From: Saksenaea vasiformis B4078 | Taxonomy: Eukaryota; Mucoromycota; Mucoromycetes; Mucorales; Saksenaeaceae | Direction: 5' to 3' | Length of the DNA: 64,000 nt | Assembly (NCBI GenBank): GCA_000697055.1 | Contig: JNDT01001411.1 | Location: 39,411-103,410, forward strand | Part shown: one piece after another, positions 1 through 12,062 of the stretch | Position numbering within the stretch: the first letter of the stretch is position 1 | How the letters are laid out: the number at the start of each line of letters is the position of its first letter | Made by a program: the position numbers and the translations under genes | The notes under the pieces: model-generated | The model's input: only the letters and a program-made list of their open reading frames with translations | Database searches by the model: none | What the model was told of the DNA's origin: nothing

Positions 1-623
1 TCAAGCTATTGTACGGAGGCAAAAAGGTTCAAAGCTTTTGCGCGGCATCCCTCTCTCAGCGTGCAGGAAAGCCTATTAAAATTCAGCTTACATAAGGTTT
101 TGGACCAAATTCTCACAGTTTGCGAGTCTGGTAACTGATAACTTATGCAAGTAACAGAAAAGTACTTTATCGAATTCCATCTTGGGTTGGGTGTGTGTGG
201 ATAATCCTTTTCGGAAATTGGTTTATGCAACGATGCCATTTGTTGCCATTCGTCGTAATTTGACCCATATGCACAAGGTGCAGGATGCCTTTTGTACCAA
301 GTTGTTTGGATGCCCCGCTATGTCATATGTCAAAGCAAAACTTGTCTTCTTACTATGGTTTCACAAAATGTGTGCATTGCTGTTGGCAGAGTTCATGCAC
401 TAAAAAAAGTTGCTTCCTTGTGTTTTCTTTTGTCCTCATCCTCCGCGAGCAAGTATATTTACATCGATTTTTTTTAGTCATTGTGTTTTTGTGCTAAAGA
501 AGTATGGTAAATAAAAAAAGGGGAAGGAGTTATAATACAAGGGGTATCTACAAGAACTGTGTTGTTGTGTTGTTTGAACATATGAAATAAGAAAAAAAAA
601 AGAGAAATAAAGAAAATGAGGAT
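1..623. other. No gene recognised
   Basis: Short open frames on both strands here carry no recognisable domain. The segment is AT-rich with T and A runs and lies downstream of the PHD-finger gene on the opposite strand. It probably holds that gene's 3' flank. Confidence 0.5.
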
Positions 624-2416
624 TTAAAGCAATCGTTCCCAGAACGGACCCCTTTCAAATGAGAAGTGAGAAAGTTCCTGTGAGCAGATGGTAGAAGGTG
701 GAATGTCGGAGGCAAAAGCCGCGGGAGTCGATACAGGTACTGAAACGCTTGCACCTTCACAAAAGAAAACATCGGATGCGTTGGGAGCAAAAAGTCCTTT
801 CTTCACCGAGTCAATCGAGTGAATATAGACAAGACGAGATAGCAGATCGAGGCTTTCTGCATCGAGTTCGTAATCCATGATCATATCGTCGTGCTGTTCG
901 GGCGTGCTGGCTTCACTGGGACTTTCGGTATCCTCTTGTTGGTCAAATTGGTCTTCAACAGAACGGTCGATCCAGTTAATTGGGGTATCTGTTGTTACAG
1001 CATCGTCGTCCTCATCCATGTCTGTGTCACTTTCGACGGCTACATCGCTCACTTCACCTTCTTCCTCATCGCTTGTGTACCATTCGGGATCCCTGGCAGC
1101 AGCAGCAGCCAATCGCTGGCTCTTGAATTGAGCAGCGAATCGCCATGTGACAGCGCTTATATTCACTTGCTTGCCTGCACCCAAGGCAATATAGCAGGAG
1201 GGACATCGGAATGTCTCGTCTAATACTTCGTCGTTCAGGTTCAGACACTCTAAGTGAAGCCAGGAGGAGCAATCATCACATTGTACCATGGAACCAAATT
1301 CTTCGTGTGGTGTGTCACAAATACATTGAATCATATGTTGATTTTCTTTTTGTTGCTGTCTTTGCACTTTCTTTCGGTTACACTCTGGTTTACGTCGGTG
1401 TATGGGGCGTTTTTGTATTCTGTAGCGACGACGACTACTATTGTCATGATGATGATGATGATGATGGTGATGGATACCATGGCAATCATACGAATCCATC
1501 AGCTCATTTTCCTCCATTTCCTCTATCTCCTCCTCCTCTTCTTCATTGTCACCATGTGCTCTGTCGTGGGATGGTTTCCGAGGTCTTCCAGGACGACGTC
1601 GATCGTAAAGTGCTCGGGATACTGAATTTGGTGATGCGTGGTCCACTATTTCAAAGTCAGAAAGCTATCGTCACAAACACCGTCTTCTTTACCGTGGCTT
1701 TTCTTTAGTGCGGAGGAGGGCAGTGATTCCATCTCAATCGAGTCATGAACCATGGCTTCAATAAGACTAGCGCCTACGCGAGCAGCTTCCTGCAGGGAAT
1801 TATCTGCAGATGGACCGTGAGAACCAGCGAGGGAAGTTGGCATGGTGATGCTGATGGTGTGGGATTCATCCTTCGGCACAATATCGATGCATGCACCTGC
1901 CTCCTGCGATACAAACGTAAGATACTGCTTAAGTAGTGTCAAGTTGCGTAACATTGGCCTGTTAGATGGTCGATCAGAAGCAGATGAATCTTCGCTGTTG
2001 CTGGTAGTTGTAGCGGAATCATTGTTGTTATCATTATCATTATTATCATTATTATTGTTGTTGTTATTTGCAGCAGTGATCTTTGCTACAGTTGCAGATA
2101 GTTTTTGTTTGAGATGCATAACGATACTGGTATGGTCTTTGGATGATGGTGAAGGTTGTGGTGGTGATGCTAATGATTTTGGCAATGCCTCCGATGCAGG
2201 TTGCTTCACAGTGATCTCATATGTTTCTTGGTTCCCTTTAGTTGTCACCTCTGCCATAATTTTGCGCACGGCCTGCAGCATCTTATCTGGATGTCTTGTT
2301 TGCTGGCCATAACTAATAATCACCATATTGATTGGTACATCGTCTTCTTCTTTCTTTCTTTCTTTTTTTTTTATACGTTGGCTACATGAAAGTAATACTT
2401 ACGGCGATACTTTCAT
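624..2416 (-). CDS. PHD-finger nuclear protein
   Basis: Three-exon model (2403-2416, 1693-2312, 624-1645). The ATG at 2416 starts a 14-nt first exon reading MKVSP; introns of 90 and 47 nt both have GT..AG ends and keep phase. About 551 residues. The clearest domain is one PHD finger in the last exon, with CICD, CDDCSSWLHLEC and a closing CPSC, the Cys4-His-Cys3 zinc pattern of chromatin readers of the Set3/Cti6/MLL5 style. Asparagine/aspartate-rich, glutamate-rich and nine-histidine runs surround it, typical of a disordered nuclear protein. A basic GRPRKP stretch in exon 3 resembles an AT-hook. The domain suggests histone-tail reading in a chromatin complex, but no SET or catalytic domain is visible and I cannot name the orthologue. 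A 5' UTR intron upstream of the ATG is possible: there is a good acceptor near 2418-2440. Confidence 0.75.
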
Positions 2417-4034
2417 GATGGCAGTCTTTGACACAGAAGTCAGTATGATTGGGATAAATTGATAATAATAAATAATAACAAGAAAGAAAGAAGAAGAAGA
2501 GGAACCAAATGTAAGTAAAAAAAAAAAAAGAAACAGTATAAGTGAGGAGCTTACCAAATTGGTAGACAAGATAAATCGTTACCGACTGCAAACAATGGAT
2601 TGGTTGTCAGGGAAACGAGAAAAAAAAGGGGAGAATCGAGAGGAAGGAAAAAAAAAGTGATGGGGCGAATAAAAAAGGAAAAATTGGACTGCTCATACAA
2701 AAAAAAAAGAGTAAAAAAAATACAGTCAAAGTCTATGTGAAAACTCCTCCCGCTGTTGTGCCTCCGCTATCTGATCGAATATTCGGGAACGTTTAGTTGT
2801 AATGAATTGATTTCAATATACCAAACCTAAAAAAAAGAAAAAAAAAGCAACAAAAATTTTTTCTATGTAATATTACCTATTACCGAGAAGATGTTTAAAA
2901 AAACAGGAGTTGAAATATGTTCTACTCCAGTAAATAGCAGCATTTTTCGTGTCATTAAATTCTATATACCATAACTGTTTCAACTCTAACTCTCTCTCTC
3001 TCTCTTTTTTTTCCTGCTCTTTTTTAAACCAGAATAGCGTACCTACTTTGATCTGAGAATCTTTATAATTATGATTCAGACATAATGAATCTCAAACATC
3101 TGTACCTGTCAATGCTCCCCGAGATTTAAAGGTCACTTTTTCAATCTCAGGTCGGCTGCTTGTGTTTAAATGATAACATGCCTTAGGCTCGTGGGTTTCA
3201 GATTGTGCATCTTTTTTTTTTTTTTATGTCTATGGAATTCAATTTTCTCTTATCATCAAAGTAAGTAGTAATCATTGAGAATGAAAGAAAAGTATACATA
3301 AGAGAAAAGATAATAATGATTGAATCACTACTACTTAATCATATTGAGTTAATCAATATATCGTAGAAGTTGTAAAAAACAAATATGATGTATGTAGGGA
3401 ATGATATTCTCATAGATCATGCCAGTCTATTTCGTTTACTCAATCTTTTTTTTCTTGCTCTTTTTATGAATAGTATCATCGAATGAAGAAGATATACTTA
3501 TTTGTTTCGAAATGACTGCGTATATAAAATATGCTTATGTGCCATTCGAAAGGAACTTTGTCTAAAGATACAGCACTTGGACTACCTAATGTACAACTTC
3601 GAAATGTTAAATTCTTAAAGGTAAACTATGAAAGAATGATTTGACTTTATCTATTTAAAATACTGCGCTACTGATCATACTATCTCTTCCTGTTTTACTG
3701 GGTCTATTTATTTGTTGATCGTACTGCTGACCAAAACTGTTAGGCTACTACGGAAAAGATGATAGGTCTCTTTTTTTTAATTCTTTCTTACATGTGCAAC
3801 TATGAACTGATATGACCGGGACCTACGTTTGTGTAACAAATAAGTTTTCGCTGCTTCACGGATATATTCTGAAATTGACATGCTACACGAAACCGCCTGA
3901 CGAGTTTGCGATGGGTTACTCAAAGGCGGTGCTGATTTGGGATGGCGCGTGCCTTAAATCATTAAGAAGGCTTCGCCCAGCGTGCCACAGTTTTGTTTCT
4001 TCCTCTCTTTTGTCTACGTTTTCGTTTTGATAGA
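2417..4034. other. Intergenic, divergent promoter region
   Basis: No protein domain is visible on either strand. The sequence is AT-rich with many poly-T and poly-A tracts and a short CT microsatellite near 2990-3010. It separates two divergently transcribed genes and so should hold both promoters; no specific regulatory site can be assigned. Confidence 0.5.
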
Positions 4035-5043
4035 ATGGATAAATCATCCAACGCAGACAACCAGAGGGCCCCGTTCTGGAAAACCTTTTCCACAACCATG
4101 ATTATCGCTCTCATCCTGAGCATACTGGTGTTTCAAGTCATCCGAGTTGAAATCAATGGAAGCTTGGCAAAACTCAATGAGAATGAATGGAAGGAGTTGA
4201 TGAAATCACATCCATATGAAAGGAGGTTCAATGGTGGCGAATACTCCCGATCCCCTTGCCCAGCGCTTAACGCACTTGCCAATCACGGATTACTTCCCCG
4301 TAGTGGACGCAACGTATCCTATGATGACCTGTATTCCGCCTCTTTGCTTTTGGGTGTGGGTCCAATTCCATCCGCCATGATCCTCAAATATGTCTACTTC
4401 AAGTTTCATAAGGTCCAACCTTCAGATCCTATCTTGCAAGGCTTCTTCCAAATGGCTGGTACGATCGATCTGGACCAACTGGCTACACATAACATCATTG
4501 AACATGACGTATCGATGAGTCGATTCGATATTGGAGTAAAGCCACACGATGTAATTAACCCGTCACCTGAACTGGTCCAGATGATGACCGACTTCGCAAA
4601 AGATGGGGTCTTCTCTCAACAAAATCAATTTGATTACCGAAAGACCCGTTGGCTGCAGTCCGAACGTGACAACCGCGACATGTTTCTCAGCACAAACTTA
4701 CAGGTAAATGATATCTTTTTTTCTCTTTTTGTGGGAAACAAAGAACTTATACCCTATAAAAATGGCTTAGCTCATAGCTGGAATGGAATGTGCTGTTTCG
4801 ATGGAGATCTTGGGCCGCGGCGGCAATGGTCTACGAGTAGATCATCTTCGCACCTTTTTTTTGGAAGAAAGAATTCCCGATGATTGGTACCCACGTAAAT
4901 CCTATTTGTCTGCACCTGGACTTGTCTGGAAAACATTGCAGTGCTTTGCTGGTGTCCGAAGAAGCACCGCCACATTAGAAAGCGCACCTCCAATTCCTTT
5001 TGTCCAAGAAATGCTAAAGCCAAGAGCAGAACAACAACAATAA
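4035..5043 (+). CDS. Heme-thiolate peroxidase (chloroperoxidase / peroxygenase family)
   Basis: Two exons (4035-4703, 4771-5043) joined by a 67-nt phase-0 intron give 313 residues. A membrane segment at about residues 14-32 follows a short cytosolic tail, so this is a signal-anchored protein rather than a freely secreted enzyme. The Peroxidase_2 signature is clear: SPCPALNALANHG carries the proximal Cys heme ligand (PCP motif), and EHDVSMSR matches the acid/base and Mg-binding EHD-S-R motif. The C-terminal VDHLRTFFLEERIP segment is also typical of the family. Members use hydrogen peroxide for halogenation or oxygen insertion. Substrate is not deducible. EHD, as in chloroperoxidase, rather than EGD is seen at the distal site. 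Confidence 0.88.
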
Positions 5044-5908
5044 ATCGCTATACTATACTTTCATGAACAAACTAGATAAGCACCGCGTTAATACCTACCG
5101 GGTATCTCGAGTTTTTGGCAAGAAATTCGCACTCAGTTTAAGATGAACTTTGGATAAAGTTGATTTGGGTACACCCCAGGGCAAAATGCTGCGTAGATGT
5201 GGGATAGACGCTGTATACCATAGGACTTCACCCTGCGTATTGTTTCAGTGTCACTTGTTCAGAACGGATTCATATGAGCGGCTAGTGATAATCTATGCCT
5301 CCGTTTGTTGCAGGGCCCGGATGTCTCTTCCACTATCATCGCCACCGTCCTAATCTCTCCACTACCTCCGCCACTTTTCTCCGCAGAGTAAAGCTAAAAT
5401 GAAAACTCGTTTATTGACAGTTCATGCTTCTGTTTGTTGTTGTTTGCAGTGATGCTTCCATCTTTCTATCCATCTACATCACAAATCTTCGGGTTCGTTT
5501 TAATAAATCGTAGCGTGACTCTGAGGCTAGGCCTTGTGCCTTTGCAGGGGTAAGAGGGTTGTTGATCATTTGTTGAGTACGCTTTACTCATCGATTTCAT
5601 TTCCTTTCTGTATAACCGCTCTCACTATCCATGTCTATTTTGGACTAGTCACTCATCGAAGTACCCTCTCTATTGCTCCCACCTTATTAATTATTTGTCA
5701 ATGTACCTCCCCCTCTTTTTTCAGGCTTGCAGTAAACACCTCTGTAGACATGACTAATGCCAAACCGAAGTTTCCCAATGAAGCCCACTGATTGGGTAAT
5801 TAAAACTCAGCAGCCAACAAAAGCATGTGAATGATCAGTCATTTTGAATTTCTCCGATCCTTTTTTTTTTCTCTTCCTTCTTTTCCTTGCACTCTTTACT
5901 TTGTTATA
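5044..5908. other. Intergenic, no gene recognised
   Basis: This stretch between two same-strand genes has only short open frames without domains or plausible exon chains. The last 60 bases before the Pex11 start are T- and C-rich, as seen in front of several genes of this window. Confidence 0.5.
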
Positions 5909-6787
5909 ATGTCTTCTGGTGAACCACTGAATCCTTTAGCTATTGCAAAATTACTCGGCCCGTCGAATCCAAAGTTGGATCATCTTATCCGTTTTCTCAA
6001 CAGCGTACGAGGAACAGACAAAGTGTTGATGGTACTGAAATAAAGGAACCTGCAGGAAGGAAGCAAACAAACTAAAGAATCGAACGTTTAGTTCATTCAA
6101 TACTGGTCTAAAGTTGTGATATGGTGGCTTCAACGACGCGGAAAAGTCAGCGGTGCTGCGACGCGTATCCTGAACCTAGCTTCGCCTGTCAGTGACTTCC
6201 GTATCTTACTGCGCTACTACGGTCTTTTGCCCATGGTTCAGTACATGAATTACTTGGAATTCAATCCTCCTGCCAGCAGGCTGGCCCTGACAATCGAGCG
6301 TATCCAAAACTGGTGTAACATTATTTATTATCCACTCGAGCATATCTATTGGCTTGGCGCCCATCAAGTATTGCCTATTTCGGAGCAGAAAACCAACAAA
6401 ATTGGCATGTGGAGTTGTCGGTTCTGGGCGGCTTATGTCGTGTTAGAATATGGACGGTTGGCAGAACAATATCGTCTTCTTAGACAAAGAGAAACATCTC
6501 TGTTAAAACGAATCAAAGCGGGCGATCTTGAAACGGAAGAGGATCCAGAAACCGAAATGGCAAGTATCAAAGCTGAGCGAGCATCCATTGTGGTGAATAC
6601 ATGCATCAACTCGGGGTAGGTAGACCAATATATCACTTGTCATCCTACTTAACACCTTGCTAGCTACCTGCCATTAACCGTTCACTGGTCTCTCGAGAAA
6701 TCAAGCTTCCCTGATGTACTAGTTGGTGTATGTGGTGGCTTCGCGTCGATATTCCAGATTTATGCTGCATGGCAAGCCGCAGCCTAA
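5909..6787 (+). CDS. PEX11C: Peroxisomal membrane biogenesis protein, Pex11 family
   Basis: Three exons (5909-6031, 6092-6615, 6664-6787), introns of 60 and 48 nt, give about 256 residues. The N-terminus has LDHLIRFLNSVRGTDKVLM followed across the splice by IQYWSKVVIWW, the conserved start of Pex11 proteins that forms the membrane-bending amphipathic helix. The middle contains hydrophobic helices (NIIYYPLEHIYWLG) and a charged stretch. The C-terminus SFPDVLVGVCGGFASIFQIY is the usual membrane-anchored end. Pex11 proteins elongate and divide peroxisomes. The pattern fits the PEX11C/PEX11-gamma branch better than classical Pex11, by length and C-terminal motif. Its 3' end faces that of NAA35 312 bp away. 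Confidence 0.85.
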
Positions 6788-7099
6788 GAGAAACGTAATC
6801 AATGGGACGAAGGAGTAAAGAGGGAGAAACCATGTTATGCTACATCGTAGAAAAATATTCTACAAAATGTTAGACTAGATAAAACAGGAATCGAATATCG
6901 ATCTGCCGGACGGTTATAGGATGAGATAAACATTTGCGCCGATATTACGTATATAAAAAAAAAACGGAGCAGTATGCTAAATACATTGTATAATTCGACT
7001 ACGCCTCAAGAGGCCAGACTATGTTACATGAGCAACAGGATATCTGTCTATCAATAAGACAGAAAGCTATCTCTTTATGGCTAACTAGTAGGGTACAAA
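6788..7099. other. Convergent 3' intergenic region
   Basis: The 312 bases lie between two convergent stop codons and contain no open frame of note. They should hold both polyadenylation regions. Confidence 0.5.
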
Positions 7100-10009
7100 T
7101 TATGACTCTATCACTGGCCACCAAGGATGGTACTTGAACGTAACTTTAACTGGGAAAGGTTTGGCAGCAGACAACAGACGAGCAATCATCACACTATTAG
7201 CAACGCACGTCTTCATCATGCCAAATATGTCCTATCAACCCATTTTTCCATTAGCCATCCTGCGAATTCTATTCTAAGATGCAAACCTTTTGGAAGGTAT
7301 CATGGCACATTTCTGTCTGAAGGATGGAATCATCCACTGCAAGGGTAGATTCCAGTGCTCGCTTTGCCGCGGCCAAGTCGGCACTGGCTGCTTTCAGCAA
7401 AAGGATCGAATCCTTGCTGTTTTCTGCCGATATGTCCGTGTATTCTTCGTAAGATGGAAGTAGAGGGCAGGACAGAACGGCAAACGGTTTTAAGCGGTGA
7501 CGGAATCGCGTAGCTTCGTCATCAAAGAGGACAGGCCGTATATCCAGTTGCTTGGTATTTTGCATCGCCACCAGAATCTTGTATAGACCAGCACTTAAAT
7601 TGGTTCGAGCGTGATTGATCAAGATGGAACCTTGGATACTGAATTGAGGGCTTAGATCCTGAATACCGGACTGGATACCAGTAGAAGCATGAGCCTTTCC
7701 CTTGGCTTTTGATTTGCGTGAACTGAACTCTGTGATAAACAATCAATACAATAGCGGATGCAACATGTCATCTTCAGACATACGCGACGGAGGAGGCACC
7801 GTATAACTAGCGATTCGATCGAGCAAATTGCCATGTCTACCGAGCACGTACTGAAGATACCAGTACATCATGACGTGCTCATGTGTACCGTACAAATCCA
7901 GTTCAAAGCCAAGACCCAGGATGCTTTCCATCATACTCAGTTTATGATGGTATGCCCACGACGACAGGTAAAAAGGTTCCGACGCGGATCCCTATATAGA
8001 CAGCTTTAGGGAAACATCTTACTTTGCCCATTTTCGTTTTACCTCTAGTTCTTGATATGCTCTGTCTATCTCAGCGGCCTAATATGTTTTTTGTTTTGTA
8101 TCCGTCTCACTTTTTTTCTCTTCTAATCTATGTCGTCTCGAACTTTACCTTCTCCTGAAGTACCTCCCATTCCAATAACACTTTACATAGTATCCTTCTC
8201 TGGCGCGCGCGATTGTGACACAGAATTTTAAAAAAGTCTATCAAAGGCTGCAAAGAAAATAGAAAGTCAATTGAGGCTTCTTTCCTTGTCTGTTTTCTAT
8301 TTACATAGGAGGCATGTTCTAGAAATTCCGATAGAGCTTTCTTAACTTGCTGTGCCAGCTCTATATGTTGGGGTGATAGATTAGGAATCGGTATATTAGG
8401 ATTCAACCACCATGGAGGAGGGTGCACAAGTTCATCGATAGAGCAAGCAACGATTTGAGGAGCTGGCCGTACACCGAAGATACAGGAATCATGGTAAAAC
8501 GCTGACTAGAGCGCATACAACATCAGCAAGTCCTATATCATGCCTACGCTCACACTTACGTTCAGTTTCGATCTCGAAAATGCATCTGCATACGGTTGCG
8601 TTGATGCAAAACTTTGAAAGAAATTCTATAGAACGAATGTTCACACACTGCAAGACGCAACGGCACGTCCTTAATACTTACCATCAGCGATCCAACGGAA
8701 GGAAAATGGATTGTGCCACAGATAGACTGAAGACGTTTGACTAGCAATAGGAATTCTTTGTATGACTATCACACAGGTCAACTCGCGCCTCAACCAAACT
8801 GTTGCAATGCTTACCTCTTCATCAGAAGGCAGAGTGATCGGTCGTGGCGGTGCTTGCGAGGTAAATTTACGATTAATGTTTGGATCAAACGCTACAACCA
8901 TTCCGTTTTAGCAATGTCGACGTCGTTGTAAAGCGCACCTCCTTCCACAAGGACACCAGTTCCCAATGTCTTGCGAATCAATCCTTCATCGTCCAATAAC
9001 TCGATAATATCATCTAACTGGTCTTGTGCCTTGCCAAAATGACTGCATTGTGGTTGGGCTAAATAGCTGAGGGAAAGCAAATAGCACCTGCGAAGTTGTA
9101 GGCGCTTTAGGAGTGGCTGGAGGTCTAGCAACAGTATCCCACGTAAATCGATTTATCTCTTCTCCGTCGGCTTTTCGTTTACCTACTGAGGATGTGGTTC
9201 GTTTTGTCAATCTACTTAGTGCTAATATAGCTGCATCGATATCGTTCAGCACGCTAATATCTGGATACTGTTCATTCAGAGAAAGCCCGAATAGATTTGT
9301 TGTAAAATCTTCTTCCTCGAACACATTCCCTGCTCTCATTTCCGTCCAAACGTACTGGCAGCATTTCACTGTCGCAAGGATGTAAGCTCTCAGAACAGCA
9401 TGTATAATGTCGTCAGAATTATCCGAAGCCAGAACACGCTGCGCAACAAGCGTGGATAAATGATGAAAATAGGTACATGTATAAACCGTCTGCGATAACG
9501 AATGCCCTGATATCCATGCCAACTGGAGAATTTTTTTTGAGGAACATGAGTGAACCAGTAAAACGACAGGGCCAATATTTACTTCGCAACTTAATAACCG
9601 ATCCATAATCCAAAGTAACTGCTTAGGCTCCAGACTTTGATTCACATCGAATGGCTTTTTGTTACAGTCTTCCACCACCATGCCTGTATCCATTTTAGGA
9701 TCCATTATCTCGATCGCACTCATGGCATCCATGAGACTAAATGTCGGCAAGTGTACCAGCTGGCCAATCCCAAAATCTACTACTAGATAAGCGAGGCTTA
9801 TTCTACAGAAGTCTTCAGTGTACCTTCCGCTGCCTCGTCAAGAAATGCAGTGATATCTTGCCATTCCGGCTCAAATGGATTGTTTAAACTGTGCGTCTCG
9901 CTCCGCACATCGATATTCAGATCGGATATTGCCTCTACAAAGGAATATAAGCCCCGATAAGGTTCTGATTTATGCTTATGCTACCTCTGATTTCACTCAT
10001 ACGAGACAT
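7100..10009 (-). CDS. NAA35: NatC N-terminal acetyltransferase auxiliary subunit (Mak10/NAA35)
   Basis: Twelve exons: 9985-10009, 9824-9934, 9088-9776, 8939-9029, 8815-8891, 8682-8765, 8560-8625, 8149-8505, 8043-8078, 7784-7991, 7287-7729, 7100-7231. Total 2319 nt, 772 residues, with every phase consistent. The signature is AMSAIEIMDPKMDTGM near the N-terminus, preceded by WQDITAFLDEA. Other family stretches include EPFYLSSWAYHHKLSMMES and a C-terminal MMKTCVANSV. NAA35 is the scaffold of NatC, which binds ribosomes and acetylates nascent proteins starting Met-hydrophobic; NAA30 is catalytic. Exons of 25 and 36 nt make it intron-dense. The 9030-9087 acceptor (GGCAAG) is the least typical junction; it is chosen because it alone restores frame. 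Confidence 0.9.
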
Positions 10010-10166
10010 GTCCTCGGGTAAGTGGATCCTTTCGATATAAAGTCCAAATCTGAACGATGCTCTATCACACGTGATTGGTGGCTGAGCGGAATTTGATGTG
10101 AAGGCTTCCCTTGTTCCACCACCAGCTCTCCTTCCTAACGACCCTTTTTTTACATATAGTTTCGTC
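10010..10166. promoter_or_regulatory. Bidirectional promoter NAA35 / SF3A3
   Basis: Only 157 bp separate the two divergent ATG codons. A palindromic CACGTG E-box lies at 10068-10073 and is directly followed by ATTGG, an inverted CCAAT box, at 10074-10078. These are plausible sites for bHLH and CCAAT-binding (HAP/NF-Y) factors. Use is inferred, not shown. Confidence 0.5.
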
Positions 10167-11962
10167 ATGGATAACGTGCTTGAACGTCAGCGAGCGTAAT
10201 GCATTAGTTATCCGCAAAATTTCATCCAGCTTACATTTCCTTTTTTGACGTAGTGCCCACGAAGACATTGAGCGCTTGGAGCAAGCCATCGTCGATCAGT
10301 TCATGCAAGATCCCAGAACGCACAGAGAGCGATTGCACAATGAACACACAGTGGACAAATTTCTGACGAGAATTGCAGACAAAAGTGAACTCCTTCATGA
10401 ACTCTATAAGGATAGTGACGGGTAAGAGCATCAGCGACGTGAATAGATGGAATTGATCCTGTACTTGTTTTCTAGACTTCGTCAGTCTGAAATAGAGGCA
10501 CTTTCGGGATCTTCCGAATTCAGTGAATTTTATGAACGTCTCAAGGTGATCAAGGAACACCATCGCAAATACCCTAACGAACCGGTTGATCCGCCAGAGA
10601 TGGAGTTCATTTTCATGAGCCAAAAATACGACGAAGAAGAGGAAGAAGGTACAGTTCCGCCTCGTTGTACATGCTCGAGTACTGACAATCAGTAGAACTT
10701 GAAAAGTTGTTTTCCGGCGAAGAAGGCTTAGGACGTTATCTCGACCTCAATGCACTTCATGCAGAGTACATCAATTTAAAGGGTGTGAAGAAGTTGGATT
10801 ATCTGCAGTACCTTTCCGAATTCCACAATTTCGCAAAGATGGTTCCGAAAACTATCAGAAACACAGCAGAGTACAAACTGTAAGAGACAGCATCCGACAT
10901 CAACGATGATTTACCGTCCTTTTTTTTTTAGGTACCTTGATAAACTCGCTGAGTATCTTGTCTCGTTTTTCCGGCGCGCAAAACCATTGTTCGATCTTGA
11001 AGAGTTGGAGGAAAAATCACGACAAACATTTGACGAACAATGGAAGGAGGGCAAGGTAGAAGGGTGGGAGGACATTGCAAATGGCAATACGGATTCAAAT
11101 CTCTTCTGTACAGCATGTGAGTTGAGATGAAGGCAGCAACATTAGCTCAACGGTTTGAGGTAACTAGGTCAAAAGCAATTTTCCAAGCAGAGTGTATACG
11201 ATGGACATCTGAAGGGAAAGAAGCATATCAAGGCCCAAGAGAAATTGGGAGAGAACGGTGGCGCGCAGGAAGACAAACGAAAGGTGACGGCATGGAAAGA
11301 GTTTTCAATCCAGCAATACATCGATGCCTTGTCAGAAACACGAGAAGAAACAAAAGCCAATGTTGAACGAAAACAGGCTCTGACAGACAAGGAACGCACA
11401 GTAAGTAGTAACCCTACATTGGGTGTGACAATGAATAACACAAGCACGTATTAGCTGGAACAAGAGCAAGAGGAAATTGAGATCGCAGAGCAAGAATCTG
11501 ACGAAGATGATGATGACAAGATTTATAACCCACTGAAATTGCCTCTCGGCTGGGATGGAAAGCCAATCCCCTACTGGCTGTATAAATTGCATGGTTTGGG
11601 TGTAGAATATCCGTGTGAGATTTGTGGCAATTATGTGTATATGGGTCGAAAAGCTTTCGACAAACATTTCCAAGAGTGGCGGCATGCACACGGTATGCGA
11701 TGCCTCGGTATACCGAATACAAGGCATTTCCACGAAATTACAAAGATTGAAGATGCCTATGCCTGTAAGTCCAAAAACCACAGTGGTAATGATGCAGATG
11801 ATTGTTGGTGGCTAACTGTCTCATCTAGTGCATGAAAGACTAAATAAGGAAAGCGCAATTGAAGACTTTAAGGCAGAAACGATGGAAGAGTTTGAGGATG
11901 AAGAAGGCAATGTGTTTAACAAGAAGACATATGAAGACTTGAGAAGACAGGGCATTATCTAG
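10167..11962 (+). CDS. SF3A3: Splicing factor 3a subunit 3 (SF3a60 / Prp9)
   Basis: Eight exons: 10167-10195, 10254-10421, 10476-10648, 10696-10879, 10932-11116, 11168-11400, 11455-11764, 11829-11962. Total 1416 nt, 471 residues, all phases consistent. The protein follows SF3A3 end to end: N-terminal helical region, [12 protein letters not shown] and HRKYPNE, a C2H2 zinc finger assembled across an intron (CTACQKQF...DGHLKGKKH), [20 protein letters not shown], and the second zinc finger CEICGNY...[14 protein letters not shown]. It ends [16 protein letters not shown]3a60 is part of the U2 snRNP and helps recognise the branch site, so it acts in the nucleus in splicing. Length is close to the human 501 residues. 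Confidence 0.95.
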
Positions 11963-12062
11963 ATGACAAAAAAGTTGAAAAAAAAGTAATAAAGATTGTG
12001 TTTAGTGCTTGTGAAAAAAAAAGAGAATGTATTGTACTGTTTACAAGGTGATATATGCGTGA

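Noticed and set aside
1211..1708. 165-codon plus-strand frame
   Set aside because: It is the reverse-strand shadow of the PHD-finger gene; low-complexity codons open both strands.
624..2416. Hop1-like HORMA plus PHD protein
   Set aside because: The N-terminal half has no convincing HORMA motif; only the PHD finger is supported.
11332..11781. 149-codon minus-strand frame
   Set aside because: Shadow of SF3A3 exons, whose spliced frame matches the family throughout.
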